This document shows positions 41,955-53,157 of a stretch of DNA of 64,000 nucleotides, piece after piece. Below the pieces are notes generated by a model that worked only from the letters and a program-made list of their open reading frames with translations, did no database searches and had not been told where the DNA came from. Position 1 is the first letter of the stretch. Each line of letters starts with the position of its first letter. Source of the stretch: Micromonospora sp. WMMD812 (GTDB lineage Bacteria > Actinomycetota > Actinomycetes > Mycobacteriales > Micromonosporaceae); contig NZ_CP114904.1 of NCBI RefSeq assembly GCF_027497215.1, forward strand, positions 2,750,001 through 2,814,000, read 5' to 3'. The position numbers and the translations under genes are program-made.

Positions 41955-44357
41955 ATGGACACCGCTCTCGACCTGCAGAGCCCGCTGACCGACGACGAGC
42001 TGCGCCGCCTCGACGCCTACTGGCGGGCGGCGAACTACCTCACCGTCGGGCAGATCTACCTGCTCGGCAATCCCCTGCTGCGCGAGCCCCTGACCCCCGA
42101 GCACATCAAGCCCCGACTGCTCGGCCACTGGGGCACCAGCCCCGGGCTGAACCTGCTCTACGCCCACCTCAACCGGGTCATCGTCGCCCGCGACCTGAAC
42201 GCCATGTTCATCACCGGCCCCGGCCACGGCGGCCCGGCCATCGTGGCGAACACCTGGCTGGAGGGCACCTGGAGCGAGCGGTACCACGGCATCGACCGCG
42301 ACGAGGCCGGCATGGCCCGACTGTTCCGCCAGTTCTCCTTCCCCGGCGGCATCCCCAGCCACGTGGCGGCGGAGGTGCCGGGCTCGATCCACGAGGGCGG
42401 CGAGCTGGGGTACGCGCTGAGCCACGCGTACGGTGCCGCGTTCGACCACCCCGACCTCGTGGTCGCCTGCGTGATCGGCGACGGCGAGGCGGAGACCGGC
42501 CCGCTTGCCGGCAGCTGGCTCTCCAACGTCTTCCTCAACCCGGCCCGCGACGGGGCGGTCCTGCCCATCCTGCACCTCAACGGCTACAAGATCGCCGGGC
42601 CGACGGTGCTCGCCCGGATCCCCGAGCAGGAGCTGCTGGAACTCATGCACGGCTACGGCTACCAGCCGTACGTGGTCGCCGGCGACGACCCGGCACGCGT
42701 GCACCAGACCCTCGCCGCCACCCTGGACCGGGCGCTGGACGAGATCGCGGCCATCCAGCGCCGGGCGCGCTCCGGCGGCGCCGTGGAACGCCCCCGCTGG
42801 CCCATGATCATCATGCGGACGCCGAAGGGCTGGACGGGCCCGCGGGAGGTCGACGGCGCCCCCGTCGAGGGCACCTACCGGTCACACCAGGTGCCGCTGG
42901 CCGAGGTACGCACCAACCCGGCGCACCTCGCCGAACTGGAGGCCTGGCTGCGCGGCTACCGGCCCGAGGAGCTGTTCGACGCCACCGGCGCGCCGGTCGC
43001 CGACGTGCTCGCCCCGCCGCCCACCGGGGACCGACGGATGAGCGCCAACCCGGTGACCAACGGCGGGCTCGTGCTGCGGGACCTCGTCCTGCCCGATTTC
43101 CGCGACTACGCCATCGACGTGCCCCGGCCCGGCGAGCCGATGGCCGGCGCCACCGGTGTGCTCGGCGGCTGGATCCGCGACGTGATCGCCGCCAACCCGC
43201 AGACGTTCCGCCTGTTCGGCCCCGACGAGGTCGCCTCCAACCGGCTCGGCGCCGCCTTCGAGGTCACCGACCGGGCCTGGGTGGCCGAGCGCATGCCCGG
43301 CGACGACCACCTCTCCCCCGACGGGCGGGTGATGGAGGTGCTCTCCGAGCACCTGTGCCAGGGCTGGATCGAGGGTTACCTGCTGACCGGCCGGCACGGG
43401 GTCTTCACCAGCTACGAGGCGTTCATCCACATCGTCGACTCCATGGTCAACCAGCACGCCAAGTGGCTGAAGGTGACCCGGGGCATCCCGTGGCGGCAGC
43501 CGCTCGCCTCGCTGAACTACCTGCTCTCCAGCCACGTCTGGCGGCAGGACCACAACGGCTTCTCCCACCAGGACCCGGGCTTCATCGACCACGTGGTGAA
43601 CAAGAAGGCCGAGGTGGTCCGGGTCTACCTGCCCCCGGACGCCAACACCCTGCTCTCCACCATGGACCACTGCCTGCGCAGCCGGCATTACATCAACGTG
43701 GTGGTGGCCGGCAAGCAGCCCGCCCCGAACTGGCTGACGATGTCGGAGGCGATCCAGCACACCCGGCGCGGCCTGGGCATCTGGGAGTGGGCCAGCACCG
43801 ACGAGGGCAGCGAACCGGATGTGGTGCTCGCCTGCTGCGGCGACGTGCCGACGCTGGAGACGCTGGCCGCCGCGGACCTGCTCCGCCGGCACCTGCCGGA
43901 CCTCAAGGTGCGCCTGGTCAACGTGGTCGACCTCATGCGGCTCCAGCCGCCCACCGAACACCCGCACGGCCTGCCGGACAACGAGTTCGACACCATCTTC
44001 ACCGCCGACCGGCCGACGATCTTCGCCTACCACGGCTACCCGTGGCTGATCCACCGCCTCACCTACCGCCGCACCAACCACGACAACCTGCACGTCCGCG
44101 GTTACAAGGAGGAGGGCACCACCACCACGCCGTTCGACATGGTGATGCTCAACGACCTGGACCGCTTCCATCTGGTCATCGACGTCATCGACCGGGTGCC
44201 GGGGCTGGCCGCCCGCGCCGCCCACCTCCGCCAGCAGATGGTCGACCTGCGGCAGGCCTGCCGGGACTACACCCGCGAGCACGGCGAGGACGACCCCCGC
44301 GTGTCCGAGTGGCGGTGGATCCGCGAGACCGAGCCGGGCCTACGGGGCGGGCAATGA
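41955..44357 (+). CDS. xfp: Phosphoketolase
   Basis: An 800-residue thiamine-diphosphate enzyme of full family length. Signatures include HWGTSPG (58-64), GHGGPA (90-95), the ThDP motif GDGEAETG (175-182), and [11 protein letters not shown] in the second half. It splits xylulose 5-phosphate and/or fructose 6-phosphate to acetyl phosphate plus glyceraldehyde 3-phosphate or erythrose 4-phosphate, an ATP source that does not need respiration. It overlaps the next USP gene by 4 nt. A GGG-N8-CCC box lies upstream, placing it in the dormancy-type response. Confidence 0.95.
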   Translation: MDTALDLQSPLTDDELRRLDAYWRAANYLTVGQIYLLGNPLLREPLTPEHIKPRLLGHWGTSPGLNLLYAHLNRVIVARDLNAMFITGPGHGGPAIVANTWLEGTWSERYHGIDRDEAGMARLFRQFSFPGGIPSHVAAEVPGSIHEGGELGYALSHAYGAAFDHPDLVVACVIGDGEAETGPLAGSWLSNVFLNPARDGAVLPILHLNGYKIAGPTVLARIPEQELLELMHGYGYQPYVVAGDDPARVHQTLAATLDRALDEIAAIQRRARSGGAVERPRWPMIIMRTPKGWTGPREVDGAPVEGTYRSHQVPLAEVRTNPAHLAELEAWLRGYRPEELFDATGAPVADVLAPPPTGDRRMSANPVTNGGLVLRDLVLPDFRDYAIDVPRPGEPMAGATGVLGGWIRDVIAANPQTFRLFGPDEVASNRLGAAFEVTDRAWVAERMPGDDHLSPDGRVMEVLSEHLCQGWIEGYLLTGRHGVFTSYEAFIHIVDSMVNQHAKWLKVTRGIPWRQPLASLNYLLSSHVWRQDHNGFSHQDPGFIDHVVNKKAEVVRVYLPPDANTLLSTMDHCLRSRHYINVVVAGKQPAPNWLTMSEAIQHTRRGLGIWEWASTDEGSEPDVVLACCGDVPTLETLAAADLLRRHLPDLKVRLVNVVDLMRLQPPTEHPHGLPDNEFDTIFTADRPTIFAYHGYPWLIHRLTYRRTNHDNLHVRGYKEEGTTTTPFDMVMLNDLDRFHLVIDVIDRVPGLAARAAHLRQQMVDLRQACRDYTREHGEDDPRVSEWRWIRETEPGLRGGQ

Positions 44358-45241
44358 GCGGCGACCACATCCTGGTCGGCTACGACGGCTCCCCGGACGC
44401 CGCGCTCGCCTTGACGTGGGCGCTGGACGAGGCCGGCCGCAGCGGCCAGCCCGTCCGGCTCGCGTACGTCTTCGAGTGGATCACCGTGGTCGGCTGGCTC
44501 GGTCCGGGCGTGGCCCCCGGCGTCTGGCCCGACGAGACCGCCCGGCGGGAGGTCGAGGAGCTGGTCCGCCGAGCCGCGGCCGACGCCGCCGACGCGCACC
44601 CGGACCTGGACGTCACCGGCGAGGTGCTCGACGGCCCGCCCGCGCTGCTGCTCCAGGAACGGTCGGCGGGGGCCGCCCTGCTGGTGCTCGGCAGCCGCGG
44701 CCACGGCGGGTTCGGCGGCCTGCTCGTCGGCTCGACCGCGGTGGCCGTCGCCGCCCACGCGCACTGCCCGGTGGTGGTCGTCCGTACGCCGTCCGGCGCC
44801 GCGCCCGCCGCGCCCCCGGACGGGCCGGTGGTGGTCGGGGTCGACGGCTCCGACCCGTCGCTCGTGGCCCTCGGCTTCGCCGTCGAGCGGGCCGCGCAGC
44901 GCCGGGCGCCGCTGCGGGTCGTCCGGGCCTGGTCACCCCCGGGCCCGCCGTGGCAGGGCGGCGGGCCGGCGACCGGGCAGGACGAGGCCGTGGCGGCGGA
45001 GCGGGCCGCGGTGGAGGACTCCCTCGCCCCGTGGCGGCAGACCTTCCCGGAACTGGCCGTCACCGTCGACGTGGTGGCCGGGAGCCCGGCGTCGCTGCTG
45101 GTCGAGGCGAGCCGCTCCGCGCAGCTGGTGACCGTCGGCAGCCGGGGCCGCGGCGGGCTGCGAGGCATGCTGCTCGGCTCGGTCAGCCAGCAGCTCATCC
45201 AGCACGCGCTCTGCCCGATCGCGGTCGTGCGGGAGCGCTGA
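44354..45241 (+). CDS. Tandem universal stress protein
   Basis: A 295-residue protein with two complete USP domains. Each starts with ILVGYDGS or VVVGVDGS and ends with the nucleotide motif ([20 protein letters not shown] and [20 protein letters not shown]). It should bind ATP. The ATG overlaps the phosphoketolase stop, so the two are co-translated. DosR-regulon USPs in mycobacteria have the same tandem layout. Confidence 0.93.
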   Translation: MSGDHILVGYDGSPDAALALTWALDEAGRSGQPVRLAYVFEWITVVGWLGPGVAPGVWPDETARREVEELVRRAAADAADAHPDLDVTGEVLDGPPALLLQERSAGAALLVLGSRGHGGFGGLLVGSTAVAVAAHAHCPVVVVRTPSGAAPAAPPDGPVVVGVDGSDPSLVALGFAVERAAQRRAPLRVVRAWSPPGPPWQGGGPATGQDEAVAAERAAVEDSLAPWRQTFPELAVTVDVVAGSPASLLVEASRSAQLVTVGSRGRGGLRGMLLGSVSQQLIQHALCPIAVVRER

Positions 45242-45248
45242 CCCCGGG

Positions 45249-45263
45249 GGGCCCAACGGCCCG
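45249..45263. promoter_or_regulatory. DosR/OsdR-like box before nitroreductase gene
   Basis: GGGCCCAACGGCCCG, again GGG-N8-CCC, differs from the 41845 box at two positions. It lies just after the USP stop and 118 nt before the Acg-like gene. Confidence 0.55.
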
Positions 45264-45380
45264 TGGCCGCGGGACCTCCGTACCGTGCGCCGGCCGGTGC
45301 GATGGCGGACGATGAACCGGCAACCCGGCCCGCGCGGCCCCGCGGTGGGTCACGATGGGCGCAGACGAAAGGTCCTGACG

Positions 45381-46391
45381 ATGAGCCAGCAGACCCCGGC
45401 GGCGGACCGCCCGCTGACCACCGCGCTCGCCGAGGCGGCCGCGACCGCCGGTCACGCCCCCTCGGTGCACAACACCCAGCCCTGGCAGTGGCGGGTGCTG
45501 CCCGACGCGCTGGAGCTGCGGATGGCGCGCAGCCGGCAGCTCGCCGCCGCCGACCCGGAGGCGCGGCTGCTCGTGCTCAGCTGCGGCATCGGCCTGCACC
45601 ACGCCCGGGTGGCGCTCGCGGCCGAGGGTTGGACCGCGATGGTGGAGCGGCTGCCCGACGCCGACCAGCCGGATCTGCTGGCCCGGCTGACCGGCTTCTC
45701 CCGCACGGACGCGGACCCGAGCGCGATGCGGCTGGTGCAGTGCATGCGGGTCCGGCACACCGACCGCCGGCCGGTGAGCGAGGAGCCGGTGCCGCGCAGC
45801 GCGATCGAGGAGATCACCCACGCGGTCGCCGCCGAGGGCAGCAGATGGCAGATTCTCGACTCCGATCAGGTGATGGAGCTGGCCGCCGCCGCCTCGCGCG
45901 CCGCGACGGTCGAGGCGGAGGATCCGGAGACCCGCGAGGAGCTGGCGTACTGGACCAACCGGGCGGGCACCGGCACCGGGTTGACGCCGGAGGTGCTGCC
46001 CGCGGAGGCGCCGCAGACCACCGTGCCGACCCGCGACTTCGGGCGCCCCGGCAGCCTGCCGGTCGGCCCGGGGCACGACCGCGCGGCCGTGTACGCCATG
46101 CTCTTCGGCGACGACGACGAGCCGGACAGCTGGCTGCGCGCCGGCGAGGCGCTCTCCTCGGCCTGGCTCACCGCCACCCGGCTCGGCGTCTCGATGGTGC
46201 CGCTCAGCGGCGTGGTCGAGGTCGACGGCACCCGTGAGACGTTGCGTCAGCTGCTGGCCGGGCTCGGCTTCCCGTTCCTCGCGCTGCGGCTGGGAATCGT
46301 GGACCCGACGCACGCGGGTCCGCCGCACACCCCACGGCTCCCCACCGAGCAGGTGGTGGACACCTCCGCGGTGCGCGGCGAGCACGGCTGA
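45381..46391 (+). CDS. Acg-like nitroreductase family protein
   Basis: A 336-residue protein of the Acg/Rv3131 group. The opening GHAPSVHNTQPWQWRV and the later SAWLTATRLGVSMVPLSGVV are the two best-conserved parts. The family has an FMN-binding nitroreductase fold, but the M. tuberculosis Acg protein is thought to sequester flavin rather than to reduce substrates. ATG 45381 is preceded by AAAGGT. A second paralogue is at 49181. Their presence beside USPs, a GAF kinase and a DosR-like regulator mirrors the DosR regulon. Confidence 0.88.
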   Translation: MSQQTPAADRPLTTALAEAAATAGHAPSVHNTQPWQWRVLPDALELRMARSRQLAAADPEARLLVLSCGIGLHHARVALAAEGWTAMVERLPDADQPDLLARLTGFSRTDADPSAMRLVQCMRVRHTDRRPVSEEPVPRSAIEEITHAVAAEGSRWQILDSDQVMELAAAASRAATVEAEDPETREELAYWTNRAGTGTGLTPEVLPAEAPQTTVPTRDFGRPGSLPVGPGHDRAAVYAMLFGDDDEPDSWLRAGEALSSAWLTATRLGVSMVPLSGVVEVDGTRETLRQLLAGLGFPFLALRLGIVDPTHAGPPHTPRLPTEQVVDTSAVRGEHG

Positions 46392-46415
46392 CGGGTCGCG
46401 CCGCCACGGCGATAG

Positions 46416-48155
<1,740 letters not shown>

Positions 48156-48180
48156 CCGCGCGCTCCCCTCCCCCTCCCCG

Positions 48181-48249
48181 CGATCTTGCAGTTTGTGCCC
48201 CGGCAAAAGGGGCGAGCAGGGGCATTTCAGGGGCGGAAAGTGCAGATCG
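48181..48249. repeat. Imperfect intergenic palindrome related to 2448-2518
   Basis: CGATCTTGCAGTTTGTGCCC at the left and GGGGCGGAAAGTGCAGATCG at the right form an imperfect inverted repeat of about 20 bp, with further CCCC/GGGG complementarity inside. The outer sequence CGATC(A/T)TGCAGTT is shared with the element at 2448. It lies between the convergent kinase and regulator genes, where it may also terminate transcription. Confidence 0.55.
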
Positions 48250-48284
48250 GCGAGTCCACGCCGGCAGGGGCGCCGCGCGGTGGG

Positions 48285-48923
48285 TCAGGGACGCTGGCCG
48301 AGCAGGCGGGTGGCCAGCACGGCGGCCTGGGTGCGACGTTCCAGGCCGAGCTTGGCCAGCACGCTGGAGACGTAGTTCTTCACCGTCTTCTCCGCCAGGA
48401 ACATCTTCCCGGCGATCTCCCGGTTGGTGAGCCCCTCGGCCACGTACTCCAGGATCCGGCGCTCCTGGTCGGTGAGCGACTTCAGCTCCCGGGGCTGCTC
48501 CACCCCGCTGCGGATCCGCTCCAGCACCCGGGTGGTGATCGCCGGGTCGAGCAGCGACTGACCGGCCGCCACCCGGCGGACCGCGTCGACCAGGTCCGTG
48601 CCGCGGATCTGCTTCAGCACATAGCCGGCCGCGCCCGCCATGATGGCCGCGAACAGCGCCTCGTCGTCCTCATACGAGGTCAGGATCAGCCCCTTGATGG
48701 TGGAGTCGACGGCGCGCACGTCCCGGCACACGTCGATGCCGTTGCCGTCGGGCAGCCGGGCGTCGAGGATCGCCACGTCCGGGCGCAGCGCAGGAATCCG
48801 GCGCGCCGCCTCCGCCGCGGAGCCGGACTCGCCGACCACCTCGATGTCGCCGCTACTGGTCAGCAGGTCGGCAAGGCCACGGCGGACGACCTCGTGGTCG
48901 TCGAGCAGGAACACCCGGATCAT
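48285..48923 (-). CDS. devR: DosR/DevR-like NarL family response regulator
   Basis: A 212-residue regulator. The receiver has Asp54 in AILDARLPDGNG and the C-terminal LuxR-type HTH has LTDQERRILEYVAEGLTNRE and EKTVKNYVSSVLAKLGLERR. The match to mycobacterial DosR extends over the whole length, including the MFLAEKTVKNYVS and RRTQAAV segments. It probably activates the surrounding genes through the GGG-N8-CCC boxes, three of which lie in its own upstream region. It is convergent with the GAF kinase gene. Confidence 0.9.
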   Translation of the reverse strand: MIRVFLLDDHEVVRRGLADLLTSSGDIEVVGESGSAAEAARRIPALRPDVAILDARLPDGNGIDVCRDVRAVDSTIKGLILTSYEDDEALFAAIMAGAAGYVLKQIRGTDLVDAVRRVAAGQSLLDPAITTRVLERIRSGVEQPRELKSLTDQERRILEYVAEGLTNREIAGKMFLAEKTVKNYVSSVLAKLGLERRTQAAVLATRLLGQRP

Positions 48924-48958
48924 CCCTCGTTTCTACCCGCCGCCGCCCCGCGCCGCAC

Positions 48959-49076
48959 GGGCCGAAGGTCCCGACCCGTCCGCCCGCCGCCGCGCGACAC
49001 CGCACGGGCCGAAGGTCTCCGACCCGATGACCGGCGGCGGGTCGGTCGGTCCCGGTGGGACGGGACGTCCGGCCCT
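48959..49076. promoter_or_regulatory. Three DosR/OsdR-like boxes in a divergent promoter region
   Basis: GGGCCGAAGGTCCC (48959-48972), GGGCCGAAGGTCTC (49006-49019, one mismatch) and GGGACGTCCGGCCC (49062-49075) share the GGG-N8-CCC geometry. The first two are 47 bp apart with CGCACGGGCCGAAGGTC in common. They lie in the 257-bp gap between the DosR-like gene and the second nitroreductase gene and could serve both. Confidence 0.6.
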
Positions 49077-49180
49077 GCCCGCGCCCGTCGCCCCCGGCGC
49101 ACCGTGGAACTGAACCAGCCGACCGGCGCACCACCGCCGGCCCGGTCGACCAGCTCGACGAGCTGCGAAGGAGCACCGCC

Positions 49181-50152
49181 ATGGAGACCGGCTACACCAC
49201 CGCGCAGCTGCGGGCCGCCGCCACGGACGCCGTCCGGGCACCCTCCCTGCACAACACCCAGCCGTGGCGGTTCCGGCTCCGCGACGGCGCGATCGAGGTG
49301 CTGGCCGACCCCACCCGCCGGCTGACGGCCACCGACCCGAGCGGCTGGGGCGTCCGGATCGCCTGCGGGGCGGCGCTGTTCAACCTGCGGCTCGCCCTCG
49401 CCGTGGCCGGCACGCCCGCCACGGTCCGGCTGCGTCCCCACCCGGCGGAGCCCGACGTGCTGGCCCGGCTGCGCCCCGACACCCCACGCCGGCCGACGCC
49501 CGCCGAGCAGTCCCTGTATGCCGCGATTCCCCGCCGGTTCAGCAACCGCGCGCCGTTCTGGCCCAACCCGGTGCCCGCCGACGCCCGCTGGCGGCTCGGC
49601 GAGGCGGCCCGGGCCGAGCAGTGCTGGCTGGAGCTGCTGATCGGGGTGAGCGCCGTCGCCGCGTTCGCCGAGATCGCCCGCGGCGCCCACCGGGTGCTCG
49701 AACGCGACCCGGCGTACCGGGCCGAACGCGAGGAATGGGTCCGCGCCGGAGACGCTCCCGACGGGGTGCCCGCCTCGGCGGGCGGACCGCGGGGCGAGCC
49801 GCACGACCCGCTGCCGTCCCGCGGGTTCGGCGGACGGGACCGGGCGCCCGGCCGGGACTTCGAACCGGAGCCGCTGGTGGCGGTGCTCGGCTCGACCGGC
49901 AACACCGCGATCGACCAGGTGGTCGCGGGGCAGGCGCTGCAGCGGGTGCTGCTGACCGCCACCGACGCCGGCTTGAGCGTGTCGATGCTGTCCCAGCCGA
50001 TCGAGGTGCCCTCGGCGCGCGAGCAGCTGCGGCTGTCGCTCGGCCGATTCGGTACGCCGCAGATGGTGATGCGCGTCGGCTACGGCCAGCCCGGCGGACC
50101 GACCCCACGCCGCCCGGTCGCCGACGTGCTCGACCTGCCGGTGCCCCACTGA
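49181..50152 (+). CDS. Acg-like nitroreductase family protein (second copy)
   Basis: A 323-residue paralogue of the 45381 gene product. It begins METGYTTAQLRAAATDAVRA and has the family start APSLHNTQPWRFRL, then LLTATDAGLSVSMLSQPIEV. An FMN-binding nitroreductase fold is expected. GAAGGAG lies 8 nt before ATG 49181. Three DosR-like boxes lie upstream. The 195 nt after the gene carry a 31-bp direct repeat but no gene. Confidence 0.88.
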   Translation: METGYTTAQLRAAATDAVRAPSLHNTQPWRFRLRDGAIEVLADPTRRLTATDPSGWGVRIACGAALFNLRLALAVAGTPATVRLRPHPAEPDVLARLRPDTPRRPTPAEQSLYAAIPRRFSNRAPFWPNPVPADARWRLGEAARAEQCWLELLIGVSAVAAFAEIARGAHRVLERDPAYRAEREEWVRAGDAPDGVPASAGGPRGEPHDPLPSRGFGGRDRAPGRDFEPEPLVAVLGSTGNTAIDQVVAGQALQRVLLTATDAGLSVSMLSQPIEVPSAREQLRLSLGRFGTPQMVMRVGYGQPGGPTPRRPVADVLDLPVPH

Positions 50153-50290
50153 CCCCCGCCGTCGGCGCCGGCGGACTCCCCTGCGGAGCCGGCGCAGGCA
50201 GACGGCCTCCGCCGTCGACGCCGGCGGACCGCCCCCGTCGGTCGGCCCGCCGGCTCGCGCGCGCCCGCGGCGGCCCGGCGCGGTCAGGCA

Positions 50291-50350
50291 GCCGAGCCGG
50301 AGTGGCCCGGGGCGGTCAGCAGTCGAGCCGGAGTGGCCCGGGGCGGTCAG
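50291..50350. repeat. 31-bp direct repeat, two copies
   Basis: A 29-nt sequence (GCCGAGCCGGAGTGGCCCGG and following bases) at 50291-50319 recurs at 50322-50350 with one change, a period of 31 bp. The second copy runs into the last codons of the epimerase gene (stop at 50347). The rest of the 50153-50346 gap is GC-rich low-complexity sequence. Confidence 0.75.
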
Positions 50351-51351
50351 GCGGCCTGGGTGGCGGCGAGCAGGGCCGCCTCCCGCGCCGGGTCCAGGCC
50401 GACCGGGGCCCGGGCCGGACGCCCAGCCCGCGGCGGCACGGTGCCCACCTCCCGCAGCCACCGCCAGGTGTCGGCGACCGTCTCGGCCACCGGCCGGCAG
50501 GTCAGCCCCGCGGTGTAGGCGCGCGTGACGTCGCGCTCCTGCAACCAGCGGTACTCGTGGCCCGGCGGCACCCAGAGCGGCAGGTCGTTCCACGGCATCA
50601 CGCCGGCGGCCAGGATCGGCTCCGGCGCGGACCAGCGCAGCCGGGCGTCCGCCCCGGTCACCGCGACACACGCGTCGAGCAGCTCGCCCATCGTGGCGTG
50701 CCCGGTCCGGCTCACCACGTTGACCGCGCCGCCGAGCCCCGCCGAGCCCTGGTCGAGCAGCCACGACGCCAGGTCGCGCACGTCGATGTACTGCAGCGGC
50801 AGGTCGACCGGGCCGGGCGCCAGCACGTCGCCACCCCGGGCGACCCGCGTCAGCCACCACGGCAGTCTGCCGATGTCCTCCCCCGGGCCGAGGATCAGCC
50901 CGGCCCGGGCGAGCAGCGCGCGATCGCCGAACACCGCCCGGACCGCCCGCTCGGCCCCCGCCTTGTTCCGCGGGTAGTCGCCGTCCTCGTCGTCCGCGGC
51001 GCCGTCGACCACCGGCGCGTCCTCGTCCGAGCCCGGCTCGACCGGGTGGGCGTAGACCGAGCCGCTGGACACGTACACGTAGTGCCCGACCGAGGCGACC
51101 AGCGCGCGGGCGGCGTCGAACGCCGCCCGCGGCGCGCCGTCCCAGGTGTCCACCACCAGGTCCCACTCACCGCCGGCCAACGCCGCCAGACCGCCGGGTG
51201 CGGTCCGGTCACCCCGCAGCCGCCGTACGCCGTCCGGCGCCGCGCCGTGCACTCCCCGGTTGAACACCGTCACCGACCAGCCCCGGCGCACCCCCTCGGC
51301 GACCGTCGCCCCGCCCACGAATCCCGTACCACCCAGCACCAGCAGCCTCAT
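50347..51351 (-). CDS. NAD-dependent epimerase/dehydratase-like protein
   Basis: A 334-residue extended SDR. MRLLVLGGTGFVGGATVAEG gives the NAD(P)-binding motif GGTGFVG; YVSSGSVYAHP provides the Ser/Tyr region and YPRNKAGAERAV the Lys position. Members in actinomycetes are often annotated as sugar or reductase-like epimerases without known substrate. ATG 51349-51351 gives the canonical start; three more in-frame residues (MEP) are possible. It is divergent from the alpha/beta hydrolase gene, with 200 nt between them. Confidence 0.85.
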   Translation of the reverse strand: MRLLVLGGTGFVGGATVAEGVRRGWSVTVFNRGVHGAAPDGVRRLRGDRTAPGGLAALAGGEWDLVVDTWDGAPRAAFDAARALVASVGHYVYVSSGSVYAHPVEPGSDEDAPVVDGAADDEDGDYPRNKAGAERAVRAVFGDRALLARAGLILGPGEDIGRLPWWLTRVARGGDVLAPGPVDLPLQYIDVRDLASWLLDQGSAGLGGAVNVVSRTGHATMGELLDACVAVTGADARLRWSAPEPILAAGVMPWNDLPLWVPPGHEYRWLQERDVTRAYTAGLTCRPVAETVADTWRWLREVGTVPPRAGRPARAPVGLDPAREAALLAATQAA

Positions 51352-51551
51352 GGGCTCCACAGTGCCGCGCGTCCACGAGACGCGGAACCGTGTTCAGCGC
51401 TGAGCGGATCTGCCGACAGCAGACAGCGCACCGTCGGCTGCCGAACGGAGGACCCGTCCGGCGGAAACGGACGCCCTGGCCAGGGCCCGTTGTTACGGTC
51501 GCCCTGACGAGCAGAGCACGTCGACCAGCCAGCGCAGAGAGGAGTTCCGCC

Positions 51552-52409
51552 ATGACCCTTTCGGCCAGCCAGACCATCAGCCCGCGGTTCCGCGACATCG
51601 ACGGCGTGTCGATCCGGTACGCCGAGAGCGCGGATCGGGACGACCACGCCCTGCTGCTCAACCCGTGGCCGGAGAGCCTGTTCGCCTTCCAGCAGATGTG
51701 GGCGCGGCTGGCCGAACGTGCCCATCTGGTCGCCATCGACCTGCCGGGCTTCGGGCACTCCGAGCGCCGCGACGACCTGCTGTCCCCGCGGGCCATGGGC
51801 GACTTCGTCGTACGCGTGGCGGACGCCTTCGGGCTCGACGCGCCGCACGTCATCGGCCCGGACGTCGGCACCGCGTCCGCGCTCTTCGCCGCCGCCCGGC
51901 ATCCGGGCCGGCTGCGGAGTCTCGTCGTCGGCAGCGGAGGCGCGGCGGTCCCCCTCCAGTTGGGCGGGGCGCTCAAGGACTGGGTCGAGAACCCGGACCT
52001 CGACCACTTCCGCGACCTGGACCCGCGGACTGTCCTCGGCGCCACGCTCGGGACCATCAAGCGGTACGAGATTCCCGACGACGTACGCGAGGACTACCTC
52101 TCGGGGTACGACGGCGACCGGTTCGTGGAGTCCATGCGCTACGTCCGCACCTACCCCACCGAGCTGCCGATCCTGCGCGACTCCCTACCCGAGCTGCGGA
52201 CGCCGGTCCAGATCATCGCCGGCGAACACGACCCGGCCGTGCCACCGGCCAACGCCGAGTTCCTCCACGAGCGGTTGCCCGCGAGCCGGCTCGACCTTCT
52301 CGACGCGGGACACTTCACCTGGGAGGAACGCCCGGACGAGTACGTGGCGCTGGTGCTCGACTGGTGGAACGGCGGGTACGAACGGGTCCGGTCGGCGGCC
52401 TCCCGCTGA
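51552..52409 (+). CDS. Alpha/beta hydrolase with Asp nucleophile (haloalkane dehalogenase-like)
   Basis: A 285-residue alpha/beta hydrolase. The nucleophile elbow is GPDVGTASA, with Asp where most esterases have Ser, as in haloalkane dehalogenases and epoxide hydrolases. The catalytic acid region is GEHDPAVPP and the catalytic His is in DAGHFTWEE. The oxyanion loop LLNPWPESLFAFQQMW differs from the usual HGxP. GAGAGGAG precedes ATG 51552. The substrate cannot be assigned. It ends 25 nt before the first tRNA-Val on the other strand. Confidence 0.82.
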   Translation: MTLSASQTISPRFRDIDGVSIRYAESADRDDHALLLNPWPESLFAFQQMWARLAERAHLVAIDLPGFGHSERRDDLLSPRAMGDFVVRVADAFGLDAPHVIGPDVGTASALFAAARHPGRLRSLVVGSGGAAVPLQLGGALKDWVENPDLDHFRDLDPRTVLGATLGTIKRYEIPDDVREDYLSGYDGDRFVESMRYVRTYPTELPILRDSLPELRTPVQIIAGEHDPAVPPANAEFLHERLPASRLDLLDAGHFTWEERPDEYVALVLDWWNGGYERVRSAASR

Positions 52410-52434
52410 GCCCGATCCGCCCCGTTTACATCGA

Positions 52435-52509
52435 TGGTGGGCGATACTGGGTTTGAACCAGTGACCTCTTCCGTGTCAAGGAAGCGCGCTCCCACTGCGC
52501 CAATCGCCC
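52435..52509 (-). tRNA. tRNA-Val (GAC), copy 1
   Basis: Acceptor GGGCGAT/ATCGCCC, anticodon stem CTTCC/GGAAG with loop TTGACAC (anticodon GAC), T arm ACTGG-TTCAAAC-CCAGT, discriminator A and an encoded CCA. The 75 nt are identical to the copy at 56323. Confidence 0.96.
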
Positions 52510-52559
52510 GTGGTGGCCGCCCCACCCGGAGATCCGGGTGTCATGCCGGGCGGTTCGCG

Positions 52560-52632
52560 AGCGGACGACGGGACTCGAACCCGCGACCCTCACCTTGGCA
52601 AGGTGATGCGCTACCAACTGCGCTACGTCCGC
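52560..52632 (-). tRNA. tRNA-Gly (GCC), copy 1
   Basis: Acceptor GCGGACG/CGTCCGC, anticodon stem TCACC/GGTGA with loop TTGCCAA (anticodon GCC), discriminator T, no encoded CCA. Identical to the copy at 56526. A TAGAGT -10 (52668-52663) and the ACGGATGAACTCTA context are conserved with copy 2, but the TTGGCA -35 is displaced to only 5 bp from the -10, so this promoter may be weak. Confidence 0.96.
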
Positions 52633-52785
52633 GTGCCGCCCGCGTTCGCCGGCGACGGATGAACTCTACCCGATGCCAAGATCGCCCGGGCACGGCACCC
52701 GGCCGCCCGCGTGGTTGCGCTGGTCACCGTCGGGGTACAGAGGTCCTCGACAGCGCACCACATCCCCCAGGAGAAGGAGGCTGTC

Positions 52786-53055
52786 GTGGGTATCGGTACC
52801 AGCATCTTCCTGATCGCGGTCGGCGCGATCCTCACCTTCGCGCTCGACGCGAGCCTCGGCGGCATCAACCTCGACGTCGTCGGCTGGATCCTCATGGCGG
52901 CCGGCGTGCTCGGCCTCGTCATGACCACGATGATCTGGGGCCGCCGCCGCCGCGAGGTGGTCACCACCAGCGAGCCGGTGGAGTACCGCCGGGTCGAGGA
53001 GCCGGTGGAGTACCGCCGGGTCGAGGAGCGCCGGGACGTCGCCCCGCCGCTGTGA
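52786..53055 (+). CDS. DUF6458-type small membrane protein
   Basis: An 89-residue protein starting at GTG 52786 after GAGAAGGAGG. Two membrane helices (IGTSIFLIAVGAILTFAL and VVGWILMAAGVLGLVMTTMI) flank LDASLGGINLD, a layout seen in a common actinobacterial family (DUF6458) of unknown function. The tail repeats EPVEYRRVE twice and is cytoplasmic. The family is frequent near tRNA genes only by chance as far as I know. Confidence 0.82.
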   Translation: MGIGTSIFLIAVGAILTFALDASLGGINLDVVGWILMAAGVLGLVMTTMIWGRRRREVVTTSEPVEYRRVEEPVEYRRVEERRDVAPPL

Positions 53056-53110
53056 CTCCGCTCGCCGGCGCCGGCCGGCGGAGCTGGACGGCCGCGGCCC
53101 GACCGCCCGC

Positions 53111-53146
53111 CGGGGCCGGCCACCTCACCCGAGGTGGCCGGCCCCG
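53111..53146. terminator. Bidirectional terminator hairpin
   Basis: A perfect 16-bp inverted repeat (53111-53126 and 53131-53146, loop ACCC) lies between the DUF6458 gene and the convergent lyase gene. Confidence 0.78.
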
Positions 53147-53157
53147 GCCGTGTCGGC

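Noticed and set aside
41918..45241. 1,107-codon frame reading into the second USP gene
   Set aside because: Most of it is an out-of-frame shadow of the phosphoketolase gene; only the last 295 codons are a real gene.
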